A stretch of 8,953 nucleotides of DNA from Bacteroidota bacterium (GCA_023433685.1 JAEYUD010000203.1:1-8953), one strand, 5' to 3'. Shown: positions 1 to 7,074, counted from the stretch's first letter. Translations and numbers: made by a program. The notes: generated from the sequence alone by a model not told the origin.

Positions 1-1128
1 CGCGTAAACCGGTACTATCTTCGCGATACCACCGTAATCGGCGATCTCGCGGGTGTGGGTTCTTTCATAAATATATCCCACTAAAAGGAAGAGGGCGCCT
101 GTTGAAAGCCCATGGTTCACCATTTGAATAATGGCACCCTGCATCGACTCGACCGTGAGTCCGAAGATACCCAGGACTACAAAGCCAAGGTGCGAAACGG
201 ATGAGTAGGCAACAAGTTTCTTCATATCCTTCTGAACCATCGCAACCAAGGCACCGTAGATAATACCTATAACAGCAAGTGTTGTTATATACGGCGCAAA
301 AGCTTTAGCCGCGTCCGGGAACAGGGGTATGTTAAACCTGATAAGACCGTAAGTACCCATCTTCAGGAGCACACCGGCAAGAATTACGGATCCAGCGGTA
401 GGTGCCTCCACGTGGGCGTCAGGCAACCAGGTGTGCAACGGAAAGATCGGAACCTTGATGGCAAAGCTGAGAGCAAATGCCGCAAACAACCAGTTCTGCT
501 TCGAAATTTCGAGTATCGGACCCTGTTTATACAGCTCGATCAGGTCTGTGGTAAACGCTTTACCAGAGTTTGCTAACCAGATGATCGCAACCAACATCAC
601 CAATGAACCGGCCATGGTGTAGATAAAAAACTTCACTGAAGCATAAATTCTGTTCTTTCCGCCCCATACTCCGATGATGAAGTACATCGGGATCAACATC
701 GCTTCCCAGAAGATGTAAAAAAGGAAAAGATCAAGCGACATGAAAACGCCGAGCATTCCTGCCTCAAGCATCAGCATGAAGAATGTAAATTCTTTAACTT
801 TTGTGTCGATGCTCGACCATGTGGAAAGCAGCGCGAGTGGGGTCATGAATGTTGTAAGTACTACAAGGAGTAATGACATTCCGTCGAGTCCCACATGGTA
901 TGAGATGCCCAGCCCCTTAACCCATTCATACTTTTCAACAAACTGAAAGTTGGTATTACCGGCATCGAACTTGAACCACGCTAAGAGCGAGACCACGAAG
1001 ATAACCGTTGAGATTATCAGACCGGTCACCCTTACAACCTGCGGGTTGTTTTTCGGCAGCAACATTGTCAGCAGGGCACCGCCAACAGAAAGAATTAACA
1101 GTAAAGAGAGAAGAAAGTTATTTTCCAT
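1..1128 (-). CDS. nuoM: NADH-quinone oxidoreductase subunit M, 3' end missing (partial)
   Basis: This is a proton-pumping, antiporter-like membrane subunit of complex I, acting in the inner-membrane arm. Reading from the ATG at 1128 gives 376 open codons up to the window edge; the family is usually about 500 residues, so the C-terminal quarter lies outside. Family landmarks are visible: the FWEAMLIPMYF segment with the key membrane glutamate at residue 142 (matching E. coli Glu144), Lys225 in the AIKVPIFPLHTWLPDAH stretch, Lys256 in LLKMGTYG, and the QKDMKKLVAYSSVSHLG segment near residues 299-315. The start codon overlaps the last base of the nuoL stop (TAATG), so translation is probably coupled; I see only a weak Shine-Dalgarno sequence. 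It is the fourth gene of the nuoJKLM run, and nuoN would be the expected next gene. Identification is firm from motifs and order. Confidence 0.97.
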   Translation of the reverse strand, partial: MENNFLLSLLLILSVGGALLTMLLPKNNPQVVRVTGLIISTVIFVVSLLAWFKFDAGNTNFQFVEKYEWVKGLGISYHVGLDGMSLLLVVLTTFMTPLALLSTWSSIDTKVKEFTFFMLMLEAGMLGVFMSLDLFLFYIFWEAMLIPMYFIIGVWGGKNRIYASVKFFIYTMAGSLVMLVAIIWLANSGKAFTTDLIELYKQGPILEISKQNWLFAAFALSFAIKVPIFPLHTWLPDAHVEAPTAGSVILAGVLLKMGTYGLIRFNIPLFPDAAKAFAPYITTLAVIGIIYGALVAMVQKDMKKLVAYSSVSHLGFVVLGIFGLTVESMQGAIIQMVNHGLSTGALFLLVGYIYERTHTREIADYGGIAKIVPVYA

Positions 1129-3068
1129 TAGAAACTCATCATTATCCAGAATAAGGTGCCAACGATAGCTATCATCATTACCACGGCATAGAACTGTGCA
1201 ACACCGGTCTGAAATTGTCTCGCGTACCCGGAAGCCCAATTGATCACCTTCGCGGTACCGTTAACGGCACCATCGATCAATTTCGCGTCGGTGAACTTGA
1301 AGAGCACCGAGTCGGAAAGCTTCACAAGCGGATTGACAATGGTCTTCTGATAGAATTCATCCACAAAGTATTTGTTATAAAGGGTATTGTAAAGTCCCTT
1401 GAAAGAGTCGGCAACTCCTGTCGCGATCTCCGGTTTCTTCATATAAATGTGCCTTGCCAGCATAATGGCAGCAACCGCCCCGACAACCGAGGTAGCCATC
1501 AAAAGATACTCCTCAAGATGCGAATGGATGCTACCGGACGCGAGTTTCCTCGAAGCATCTTTGAATACCGGCTCAAGCCACGATTCAAAAAGATTTCCGT
1601 GTTCACCCACGAACACTTTTGGCAGACCGATCCAACCGCCAACAACCGAGAGAAATGCCAAAACGTAAAGGGGAATAAGCATCACATTTGGCGACTCATG
1701 CGGGTGGACGTGGTGGTGATCGAACCTCTCCTTCCCTTCAAAGGTCATCGAGGTAAGTCTGAACATGTAGAAAGCCGTCATCAGTGCGGTTATAGCTCCA
1801 ATTATCCAAAATAATATACCACCGTTGGCATACGACATCCAGAGTATCTCATCCTTCGAGAAGAACCCGGCAAATGGAGGAACGCCGGCGATCGCTATCG
1901 CGGCGATGAAGAATACCAGATAAGTTTTCGGCATGTATTTTTTAAGACCGCCGTAATGTCTGATATCCTGCTCCTCGTGCATACCATGGATAACGGATCC
2001 GGCCCCAAGGAAGAGGAGCGCTTTGAAGAAGGCGTGTGTCATTACGTGAAAAATACCGGCAGAAAATGCACCCACACCCAGAGCAAGGAACATATATCCA
2101 AGCTGTGAAACTGTGGAGTAAGCAAGCACTTTTTTAATATCGTTCTGCACCAGACCGATAGTAGCGGCGAAAAATGCAGTTAAAAGACCGACAATGGCAA
2201 CCACCATCATGGCAGTTGGAGCCATGGCAAAAATTATCGAGGTTCTTGCGAGCAGGTAAACACCCGCGGTAACCATGGTTGCCGCGTGGATGAGGGCTGA
2301 CACAGGAGTCGGACCCGCCATCGCGTCAGGTAACCATACATAAAGGGGTATCTGAGCTGATTTACCGGTGGCACCAATGAAAAGGAAGATCGCTATGGCT
2401 TCAAACACCCATGGCTCGATGCCTGAACCGGCTACTACCGGCAGCACTTCGCTAAAATTGAGGCTGTTAAAGTTGGCGAAAATAAAAAACATCGCAACCA
2501 GAAAGCCGAAATCACCGATCCTGTTGACCACGAATGCCTTTTTAGAGGCGTCGGCTACAGTTCCCTTCTCAAACTTTCTGTCGTACCAGAAACCGATAAG
2601 AAGATATGAGCAGAGACCCACACCTTCCCAACCGAGGAAAAGGAGAACAAAATTGTCTGCAAGTACAAGGTTCATCATGGCGAAGATGAAGAGGTTCAGG
2701 TACGCGAAGAAGCGCCAGAAACCTTTGTCACCGTGCATGTACCCAATCGAGTAGACATGGATAAGGAAGCCAACACCGGTCACGACCAAAGACATCACGA
2801 GTGAAAGCTGATCGACCTGATAAGCAAACGCGGTTTTTATGCCGCCTGCCTGTATCCAGGTGAACCACTCTACTATACGTGACCTTTTTTCGGCGGGTAA
2901 GCCAACTGTTTCAAAAAATGAGGAAGCAATCACCAGAAACGAGAGTCCAACCATCGCGGCTCCAAGCCCGCCAACGATCTTCTCGTTCTTGATCAACCTA
3001 CCAAACAACCCGTTGATCAGGAAACCGATCAGCGGGAAGAGCACTGCCAAATAAATGTATTCTGTCAT
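1128..3068 (-). CDS. nuoL: NADH-quinone oxidoreductase subunit L
   Basis: This is the distal antiporter-like proton-pumping subunit of complex I in the inner membrane. The product is 646 residues, slightly longer than the 613 of E. coli NuoL, and hydrophobic throughout. Visible landmarks are FLGWEGVGLCSYLL with Glu148 (family Glu144), GATGKSAQIPLYVWLPDAM with Lys236 (family Lys229), the SALIHAATMV histidine at 261, QNDIKKVLAYSTVSQLGYM at 308-326, the HVMTHAFFKALLF segment near 341-353, and FSKDEIL with Asp406 (family Asp400). The C-terminal part from about residue 520 has the amphipathic stretch and terminal helix expected of the lateral helix that runs along the membrane arm. A histidine-rich loop lies at residues 451-457. 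The ATG at 3068 follows the nuoK stop by 23 nt, and the stop overlaps the nuoM start by one base. No frameshift or missing key residue was seen. Confidence 0.98.
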   Translation of the reverse strand: MTEYIYLAVLFPLIGFLINGLFGRLIKNEKIVGGLGAAMVGLSFLVIASSFFETVGLPAEKRSRIVEWFTWIQAGGIKTAFAYQVDQLSLVMSLVVTGVGFLIHVYSIGYMHGDKGFWRFFAYLNLFIFAMMNLVLADNFVLLFLGWEGVGLCSYLLIGFWYDRKFEKGTVADASKKAFVVNRIGDFGFLVAMFFIFANFNSLNFSEVLPVVAGSGIEPWVFEAIAIFLFIGATGKSAQIPLYVWLPDAMAGPTPVSALIHAATMVTAGVYLLARTSIIFAMAPTAMMVVAIVGLLTAFFAATIGLVQNDIKKVLAYSTVSQLGYMFLALGVGAFSAGIFHVMTHAFFKALLFLGAGSVIHGMHEEQDIRHYGGLKKYMPKTYLVFFIAAIAIAGVPPFAGFFSKDEILWMSYANGGILFWIIGAITALMTAFYMFRLTSMTFEGKERFDHHHVHPHESPNVMLIPLYVLAFLSVVGGWIGLPKVFVGEHGNLFESWLEPVFKDASRKLASGSIHSHLEEYLLMATSVVGAVAAIMLARHIYMKKPEIATGVADSFKGLYNTLYNKYFVDEFYQKTIVNPLVKLSDSVLFKFTDAKLIDGAVNGTAKVINWASGYARQFQTGVAQFYAVVMMIAIVGTLFWIMMSF

Positions 3069-3091
3069 AATTCGTGGGATGTTTTAGTAGC

Positions 3092-3394
3092 TTACCACTT
3101 AAGAATGTTAATTTCGTCGATATTTATAGTTACCTTGTTCCTGAAGATGGCAATGATGATCGCCAAACCGATAGCAACCTCGGCTGCGGCAACTGCCATT
3201 ACAAAGAACACAAACAATTGCCCCACCACATCCCCTAAAAACGAGGAGTAGGCAACAAATGTCAGGTTTGCCGAATTAAGCATAAGCTCGATCGACATGA
3301 AAACAACAATGGCGTTTCTCCTGGTCAGAACTCCGGCTACACCGGTTACGAACATGAACGCGCTTAGTATAAGATAATATTCCAGTGGGATCAT
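3092..3394 (-). CDS. nuoK: NADH-quinone oxidoreductase subunit K
   Basis: This is a small three-helix membrane subunit of complex I that forms part of the proton path between the quinone site and the antiporter-like subunits. The product is 100 residues, the same length as in E. coli. Both conserved membrane glutamates are at their usual positions: Glu36 in SIELMLNSANL and Glu72 in AAAEVAIGLAI. The segments around residues 5-22, 28-50 and 60-84 are hydrophobic enough to span the membrane. It starts at an ATG 8 nt after the nuoJ stop and ends 23 nt before nuoL. Order and spacing mark it as part of one transcript with its neighbours. Confidence 0.98.
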   Translation of the reverse strand: MIPLEYYLILSAFMFVTGVAGVLTRRNAIVVFMSIELMLNSANLTFVAYSSFLGDVVGQLFVFFVMAVAAAEVAIGLAIIIAIFRNKVTINIDEINILKW

Positions 3395-3402
3395 CTTTAG
3401 TG

Positions 3403-3912
3403 CTAATCCAGTTTCTTTTTAGATAAGACAAGTGCGCCAATGGTGGCTGTAAGAAGTACAAATGCTATCGATTCGAACGGCAGAAGGTACGATGTGTACA
3501 GTTCCCTTCCGATGTTCTCGATCGTTCCGATGTTTACCCGCTGTGACTCGTCGACAACCTTCCCGGAAGCGGCGATGAAAACTGCGTAAACTATCTGGCC
3601 AAACATTAGAAGACCGACTACTATCGCCAGAAACTTTGCCTGGGGCCTCTCCTTGAAGTATGACTTCTCCCGCTCAGGCCTCAAAAGCATGATCACAAAG
3701 AGGAAAAGTACCATGATCGCTCCCGCGTATACGATCACCTGAACCACGGCTATGAACTGCGCTCTGAGGAGAATGTATATGCCGGAGAGTGCTCCAAAAT
3801 TAAGAACCAAAAATAGCGCGGATATTACAGGATTCTTCCGTGTCACCATCAGTAACGATGACGCAACCGCTATTAGCGCGAAAAATCCAAACAATCCCTG
3901 TTCCAGAGTCAT
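3403..3912 (-). CDS. nuoJ: NADH-quinone oxidoreductase subunit J
   Basis: This is a membrane subunit of complex I whose third helix takes part in coupling quinone reduction to proton translocation. From the ATG at 3912 the product is 169 residues, in the usual range. Residues 53-77 (starting FIAVVQVIVYAGAIMVLF) are the conserved third helix, with the tyrosine and glycine of the YAGA motif where the family has its helix distortion. Four further hydrophobic segments can be made out, the last near 147-164. I preferred the ATG at 3912 over an in-frame TTG at 3945 because AGGAAG sits 5 nt upstream of the ATG and because the predicted transcription start near 3953 would leave the TTG without a leader. 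It is the first gene of this nuo block, with its own promoter candidate; no nuoA-I genes are in view upstream. Confidence 0.95.
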   Translation of the reverse strand: MTLEQGLFGFFALIAVASSLLMVTRKNPVISALFLVLNFGALSGIYILLRAQFIAVVQVIVYAGAIMVLFLFVIMLLRPEREKSYFKERPQAKFLAIVVGLLMFGQIVYAVFIAASGKVVDESQRVNIGTIENIGRELYTSYLLPFESIAFVLLTATIGALVLSKKKLD

Positions 3913-3917
3913 GAAAA

Positions 3918-3923
3918 CTTCCT
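3918..3923 (-). promoter_or_regulatory. Ribosome binding site of nuoJ
   Basis: On the minus strand AGGAAG lies 5 nt before the ATG at 3912. This spacing is right for a Shine-Dalgarno sequence, and it decides the start in favour of 3912 over the upstream in-frame TTG. Confidence 0.7.
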
Positions 3924-3959
3924 GAATTGGTAGCTTAAAAGTCAAAATTAATCAAAACA

Positions 3960-3991
3960 CAAATATAAGTTTTTAGTGCTACTTATTCAAA
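3960..3991 (-). promoter_or_regulatory. Bacteroidota-type promoter candidate for nuoJKLM
   Basis: Read on the minus strand, TTTG (3991-3988) is followed after 20 nt by TATATTTG (3967-3960). This matches the known primary sigma consensus of Bacteroidota (TTTG, 19-21 nt, TAnnTTTG) at every fixed position. Transcription would begin near 3953, giving a leader of about 40 nt before the nuoJ ATG. No experimental start is available; the call rests on consensus match and position. Confidence 0.65.
3974..3982 (+). promoter_or_regulatory. Single CIRCE-like half-site (weak)
   Basis: TAGTGCTAC matches the right half of the CIRCE operator (GAGTGCTAA) at 7 of 9 positions. The expected left half, 9 nt upstream at 3956-3964, matches at only 2 of 9, so this is not a full operator. 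It lies between the two boxes of the nuoJ promoter candidate and about 60 nt from the hrcA promoter boxes. It may be chance. Confidence 0.2.
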
Positions 3992-4013
3992 AATTATTCT
4001 CTTTTCACCACGA

Positions 4014-4029
4014 ATGCAAACCCTTGCAT
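4014..4029. repeat. Short palindrome midway in the divergent control region
   Basis: ATGCAA and TTGCAT form a perfect 6-bp inverted repeat around a 4-nt centre (ACCC). It lies between the outer boxes of the two divergent promoter candidates (3991 and 4043) and would not be transcribed from either, so a protein-binding site is more likely than an RNA hairpin. The regulator is unknown, and six base pairs could arise by chance. Confidence 0.35.
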
Positions 4030-4042
4030 CCCTCCTTCTCCC

Positions 4043-4073
4043 TTTTTAACCCGGACTGTTTTATTTATATTTG
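4043..4073 (+). promoter_or_regulatory. Bacteroidota-type promoter candidate for the hrcA operon
   Basis: TTTT (4043-4046, one mismatch to TTTG) is followed after 19 nt by TATATTTG (4066-4073), a full match to TAnnTTTG. The -7 box is identical to that of the divergent nuoJ promoter candidate. Transcription would begin near 4080, leaving about 38 nt before the hrcA ATG at 4118. The weaker outer box could allow control by a repressor or activator. Confidence 0.6.
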
Positions 4074-4084
4074 CAGGTTAAAAA
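4043..4084. promoter_or_regulatory. Perfect 9-bp inverted repeat bracketing the hrcA promoter (operator candidate)
   Basis: The left arm TTTTTAACC (4043-4051) is exactly the reverse complement of the right arm GGTTAAAAA (4076-4084), with 24 nt between. The left arm covers the outer promoter box and the right arm covers the predicted start of transcription. The left arm would not be transcribed, so a DNA operator is more likely than a hairpin. The arms repeat at a centre-to-centre distance of 33 bp, about three helical turns. The sequence does not resemble CIRCE. Which protein binds, if any, is unknown; HrcA is the obvious candidate. Confidence 0.45.
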
Positions 4085-4102
4085 CTTTTGTTTCAATTAA
4101 TT

Positions 4103-4106
4103 GGAG
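4103..4106 (+). promoter_or_regulatory. Ribosome binding site of hrcA
   Basis: GGAG lies 11 nt before the ATG at 4118, a little farther than ideal. It sits inside the reading frame that would begin at the TTG at 4088, and so supports the ATG as the true start. Confidence 0.45.
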
Positions 4107-4117
4107 TTAATCTGATA

Positions 4118-5194
4118 ATGCAAGGATCCGGTCTTTCTGCCAGAGAAAAGAGTATCCTGAGGCATATTGTAAATCAGTTTATTCTTACTGCTTCACCGGT
4201 CGGCAGCAGGAATATTTCCAAAAGGTATGACATTGGTCTTTCCCCCGCCACGGTGAGAAATATCATGGCAGATCTGGAAGACTCCGGTTATATCAATCAT
4301 CCCCATACTTCCGCCGGAAGGGTGCCGACTGATAAAGGGTACCGGCTTTACGTTGATTCTCTTATGGACATACCCCAGATCGACGGGCAGACACGTGAAT
4401 CGATAACGACCGAACTTAAAAGAAGTATTGTTGATGTTGAGGAAGTCTACTCGATGGCTTCCAAGATAATGAGCAGGATCACCGACCAGCTTGCTTGCGT
4501 TATCTACCCAAAGATTGAAACCGGGGTTCTTAGCCGGATACAGCTGGTTTATCTCTCTTCCAACAAAATACTCGTTGTCATTAGTATCGTCTCCGGTCTG
4601 GTAAAGACGATCACTCTTGAGCTTACAGCCAAGATTGAAGAGAAACAGATCGATGACGTGCAGAGGCTACTGAACGAAAAACTGGCCGGTCTTAGATTGA
4701 AAGACATAAAAGACTCGATCGAAGAGCGCCTGAAAGACAGCGGGGTTGAGGGAAACCCTATTATCAATATGCTCTATGACTCTGCCGACAGGATTTTCAA
4801 CGACTTCAAAACAGAGGAAAAAGTTTTAATATCAGGAGCAAAAAACCTTCTGAAACATCCGGAGTTTGAAGACCCCCTCAAGTTTGAAAATATTGTGGAA
4901 CTGATAGAAGACAAGGATATTATCATCCATATTTTCGAGAACAGTTCAGGGATTTTCCTCGAGCGTTCAGCCCCCGTGAGCGGGGTGAACATTATGATCG
5001 GAAGCGAGCTCCCGGATATGAAAATGGAAGACTACAGTCTTGTAATGAAGGAATACAGAATTGGCGACAATTCCGGGGCGATGGGTATTATCGGTCCCAA
5101 AAGAATGGATTACGCCAAAATAATTGCAATTGTTGACTATACCGCCGGGCTGCTTACAGAGTTCCTCACAGGGAACCAACAGACCGACAGGTAG
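4118..5194 (+). CDS. hrcA: Heat-inducible transcription repressor HrcA
   Basis: HrcA represses class I heat-shock genes by binding an inverted-repeat operator, and needs GroEL to stay active. From the ATG at 4118 the product is 358 residues, the usual family length. The N-terminal winged-helix domain (about 5-65) contains SPATVRNIMADLEDSGYI (42-59), followed by the family signature HTSAGRVPTDKGYRLYVD (63-80). A central dimerisation region and a GAF-like C-terminal part follow, ending in the conserved GAMGIIGPKRMDYAKII (320-336). An in-frame TTG at 4088 would add 10 residues, but it lies only about 8 nt from the predicted transcript start and has no ribosome site. It heads the hrcA-grpE-dnaJ operon, the classical arrangement for autoregulation, yet no full CIRCE element is seen upstream. 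The last codons run to 50 nt before grpE. Confidence 0.97.
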   Translation: MQGSGLSAREKSILRHIVNQFILTASPVGSRNISKRYDIGLSPATVRNIMADLEDSGYINHPHTSAGRVPTDKGYRLYVDSLMDIPQIDGQTRESITTELKRSIVDVEEVYSMASKIMSRITDQLACVIYPKIETGVLSRIQLVYLSSNKILVVISIVSGLVKTITLELTAKIEEKQIDDVQRLLNEKLAGLRLKDIKDSIEERLKDSGVEGNPIINMLYDSADRIFNDFKTEEKVLISGAKNLLKHPEFEDPLKFENIVELIEDKDIIIHIFENSSGIFLERSAPVSGVNIMIGSELPDMKMEDYSLVMKEYRIGDNSGAMGIIGPKRMDYAKIIAIVDYTAGLLTEFLTGNQQTDR

Positions 5195-5232
5195 CATTTC
5201 TTTAAATTAATTGGCTTTTTTACTAATTGTAA

Positions 5233-5239
5233 GAAAGGA
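5233..5239 (+). promoter_or_regulatory. Ribosome binding site of grpE
   Basis: GAAAGGA lies 5 nt before the ATG at 5245, one of the clearest Shine-Dalgarno sequences in the window. I see no TAnnTTTG box in the 50-nt gap after hrcA, so grpE is probably read from the hrcA promoter. Confidence 0.65.
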
Positions 5240-5244
5240 TTTAT

Positions 5245-5886
5245 ATGAAATTCGGAAAGAAAAACAGGAATATGGAAGAAAAAAACGAAATGCAGGATAC
5301 TGAAACCCGGGAGCAGACCGGCACAGTTGAAGAGCAAAACACTCAGGAAACGGTGGCTGAAACAGCCAACACACAGGAAGTGGACCCAAAGCTTGCTGAA
5401 TTGACTCTCGAAAATGAAGCCTTAAGAACAGAGGTTGAAAAATTAAAAGGTGAGATCGACTCACTGCGTGATATCCTGCAGAGAAGAATGGCGGAGATCG
5501 ATAATATAAAACGCCGCCACAGGGAAGAGTCACTGAAAACCTGGACCGATGCCGAAGGAAGCCTTATAACTGCACTCCTGCCGGTGATCGATAACTTTGA
5601 CAGGGCATCAGATTTTGCACTCACCACCGAGGACAAGATGAAGGTGATCGAAGGTTTCATACTCATACACGACTCCTTCAATAAACTTCTTGAAGGGAAG
5701 GGTCTTAAAAAAATCGATGCAAAGGGTAAGCCCTTCGACTATAACCTACACAACGCGATCGGCAGGATGGTGAACGCGGAAGTTGACCCCGACACGGTGA
5801 TTGAAGAAGTGCGGGCGGGTTACACCTACAAAGATTCAATTCTGAGACACAGTGACGTTATTATCAGTGAAAAGCCTGAAGAATAA
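5245..5886 (+). CDS. grpE: GrpE nucleotide exchange factor of DnaK
   Basis: GrpE releases ADP from DnaK in the cytoplasmic Hsp70 cycle and works as a dimer. The product is 213 residues. Residues 1-48 are acidic, rich in Glu, Gln and Thr, and probably disordered. Residues 49-105 form the long coiled-coil helix of the dimer, LLPVIDNFDRA (111-121) belongs to the conserved helical bundle, and the C-terminal beta domain carries the family signature in two parts: FDYNLHNAI (164-172) and GYTYKDSILRHSDVII (192-207). One small departure is Tyr166 where many homologues have Pro or a small residue. The start has a good ribosome site. It lies 50 nt after hrcA and 33 nt before dnaJ, consistent with one operon. 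DnaK, its partner, is not encoded in this window. Confidence 0.97.
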   Translation: MKFGKKNRNMEEKNEMQDTETREQTGTVEEQNTQETVAETANTQEVDPKLAELTLENEALRTEVEKLKGEIDSLRDILQRRMAEIDNIKRRHREESLKTWTDAEGSLITALLPVIDNFDRASDFALTTEDKMKVIEGFILIHDSFNKLLEGKGLKKIDAKGKPFDYNLHNAIGRMVNAEVDPDTVIEEVRAGYTYKDSILRHSDVIISEKPEE

Positions 5887-5919
5887 GCGAAAAAACCGAG
5901 AGGAATTACAAAAGATACC

Positions 5920-7068
5920 ATGAGCAAAAGAGATTATTATGAGGTGCTTGGCGTTACCAAAACCGCTTCGAAAGATGAAATAAAATCAGCCTACAGGAAG
6001 ATCGCGATGAAGTATCATCCCGACCGTAACCCTGACAATAAAGAGGCCGAGGATAAGTTTAAAGAAGCCGCGGAAGCCTATGAAGTACTCAGCGACGATG
6101 ATAAAAGAGCCAAATACGACAGATACGGTCACCAGGCTTTCGGTCCGGGTGCCGGTCAACAGGGTTTCAACGATATAAATGATATCTTCTCCCATTTTTC
6201 GGATGTCTTCGGCGGCGGATCGATCTTCGATGACTTTTTCGGTGGCGGAAGAAAAGGCTCCGGTGGCGGACGCAGAAGAAGCTCAGGCACTCCGGGTAGC
6301 GATCTTCGTGTCACACTGAAACTTAAACTTGAAGAGATCGCCGGCGGCACCACAAAAACAATAAAAATAAATAAATTTGTCAAGTGCGACTCCTGCACCG
6401 GAAGCGGTTCCGAGGGAGGTTCCAGCAAGAAAACCTGTCCTTCATGTAATGGTTCGGGTGAGATCAGAAACGTTTCACGCTCTGTTTTTGGACAATTCGT
6501 TAACATTCAACCCTGCGCCAACTGTAACGGCGAGGGTACCGTTATTGACAAACCATGCCGCAAGTGTCATGGCGATGGACGTGTTAAAGCAGAAGTTACC
6601 GAGACAATTGAAGTGCCGGCCGGTGTAAGCGATGAAATGCAGCTAAGCCTCCGTGGGAGGGGAAACGCGGGTCTTAGAGGCGGGCACAATGGTGACCTGC
6701 TTGTCGGTTTCCAGGAAATAGAGCACGACCATTTCAAACGTCAGGGTTCTGATATTGTCTACCAGCTTTTCATCAGCTTTCCACAGGCTGTGTTTGGTGA
6801 TGAAGTTGAGATTCCGACTCTTAGTGGCAAGGCTAAACTTACCATCGATTCCGGAACCCTCGCGGGCAAAGTTCTCAGAATGTCCGGAAAGGGTCTTCCG
6901 AATGTGAACGACAGAAGCCAAAGACGCGGAGATCAGCTTGTGCAGGTGAATATAATCGTGCCCAAAAAAGTTAACTCACGCGAAAAGGAACTGCTAAAAG
7001 AGCTCTCTTCACAGCCCAACATTACCGGTGAAAAAGATGAGAGCGGTTTCTTTAAGAAATTCTTTTAG
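5920..7068 (+). CDS. dnaJ: Chaperone protein DnaJ (class A J-protein)
   Basis: DnaJ binds unfolded proteins and stimulates the ATPase of DnaK. The 382-residue product has the full class A layout: J domain at 4-70 with the essential HPD at 33-35; a Gly/Phe-rich linker at about 74-125 with repeated FGGG; a zinc domain with all four CxxCxGxG motifs (CDSCTGSG 156-163, CPSCNGSG 173-180, CANCNGEG 199-206, CRKCHGDG 213-220); and two C-terminal beta domains with GDLLV at 258-262. It ends in GFFKKFF. Nothing key is missing. The ATG at 5920 fits the start of known DnaJ proteins (MSKRDYYEVLGV); a GAGAGGA stretch at 5898-5904 lies 15 nt away, too far for an ideal ribosome site. The next gene begins only 6 nt after the stop. 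Confidence 0.98.
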   Translation: MSKRDYYEVLGVTKTASKDEIKSAYRKIAMKYHPDRNPDNKEAEDKFKEAAEAYEVLSDDDKRAKYDRYGHQAFGPGAGQQGFNDINDIFSHFSDVFGGGSIFDDFFGGGRKGSGGGRRRSSGTPGSDLRVTLKLKLEEIAGGTTKTIKINKFVKCDSCTGSGSEGGSSKKTCPSCNGSGEIRNVSRSVFGQFVNIQPCANCNGEGTVIDKPCRKCHGDGRVKAEVTETIEVPAGVSDEMQLSLRGRGNAGLRGGHNGDLLVGFQEIEHDHFKRQGSDIVYQLFISFPQAVFGDEVEIPTLSGKAKLTIDSGTLAGKVLRMSGKGLPNVNDRSQRRGDQLVQVNIIVPKKVNSREKELLKELSSQPNITGEKDESGFFKKFF

Positions 7069-7074
7069 TTTCAC

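Noticed and set aside
1215..1814. A 199-codon open frame on the plus strand
   Set aside because: It lies wholly antisense to nuoL, whose protein is full length and conserved; its translation is basic and low in recognisable motifs. It is a shadow of nuoL codon use.
3398..3406. TAGTGCTAA, an 8-of-9 match to a CIRCE half-site between nuoK and nuoJ
   Set aside because: The partner half at 3380-3388 matches at only 2 of 9, and the site spans a stop codon and spacer within an operon, so it is probably chance.
3913..3945. TTG at 3945 as an upstream start for nuoJ
   Set aside because: The ATG at 3912 has AGGAAG at ideal spacing and gives the usual NuoJ N-terminus; the extra 11 residues are not typical.
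4088..4117. TTG as an upstream start for hrcA
   Set aside because: It lies about 8 nt after the predicted transcription start, has no ribosome site, and adds 10 residues not typical of the family; the ATG at 4118 has GGAG upstream.
5195..5244. Possible separate promoter or terminator in the hrcA-grpE gap
   Set aside because: The gap is AT-rich, but no TAnnTTTG box and no stem followed by a T-run could be made out.
5207..5533. A 108-codon open frame on the minus strand over the hrcA-grpE gap and the grpE start
   Set aside because: It is antisense to the strongly supported grpE, has no recognisable domain and no ribosome site worth noting.
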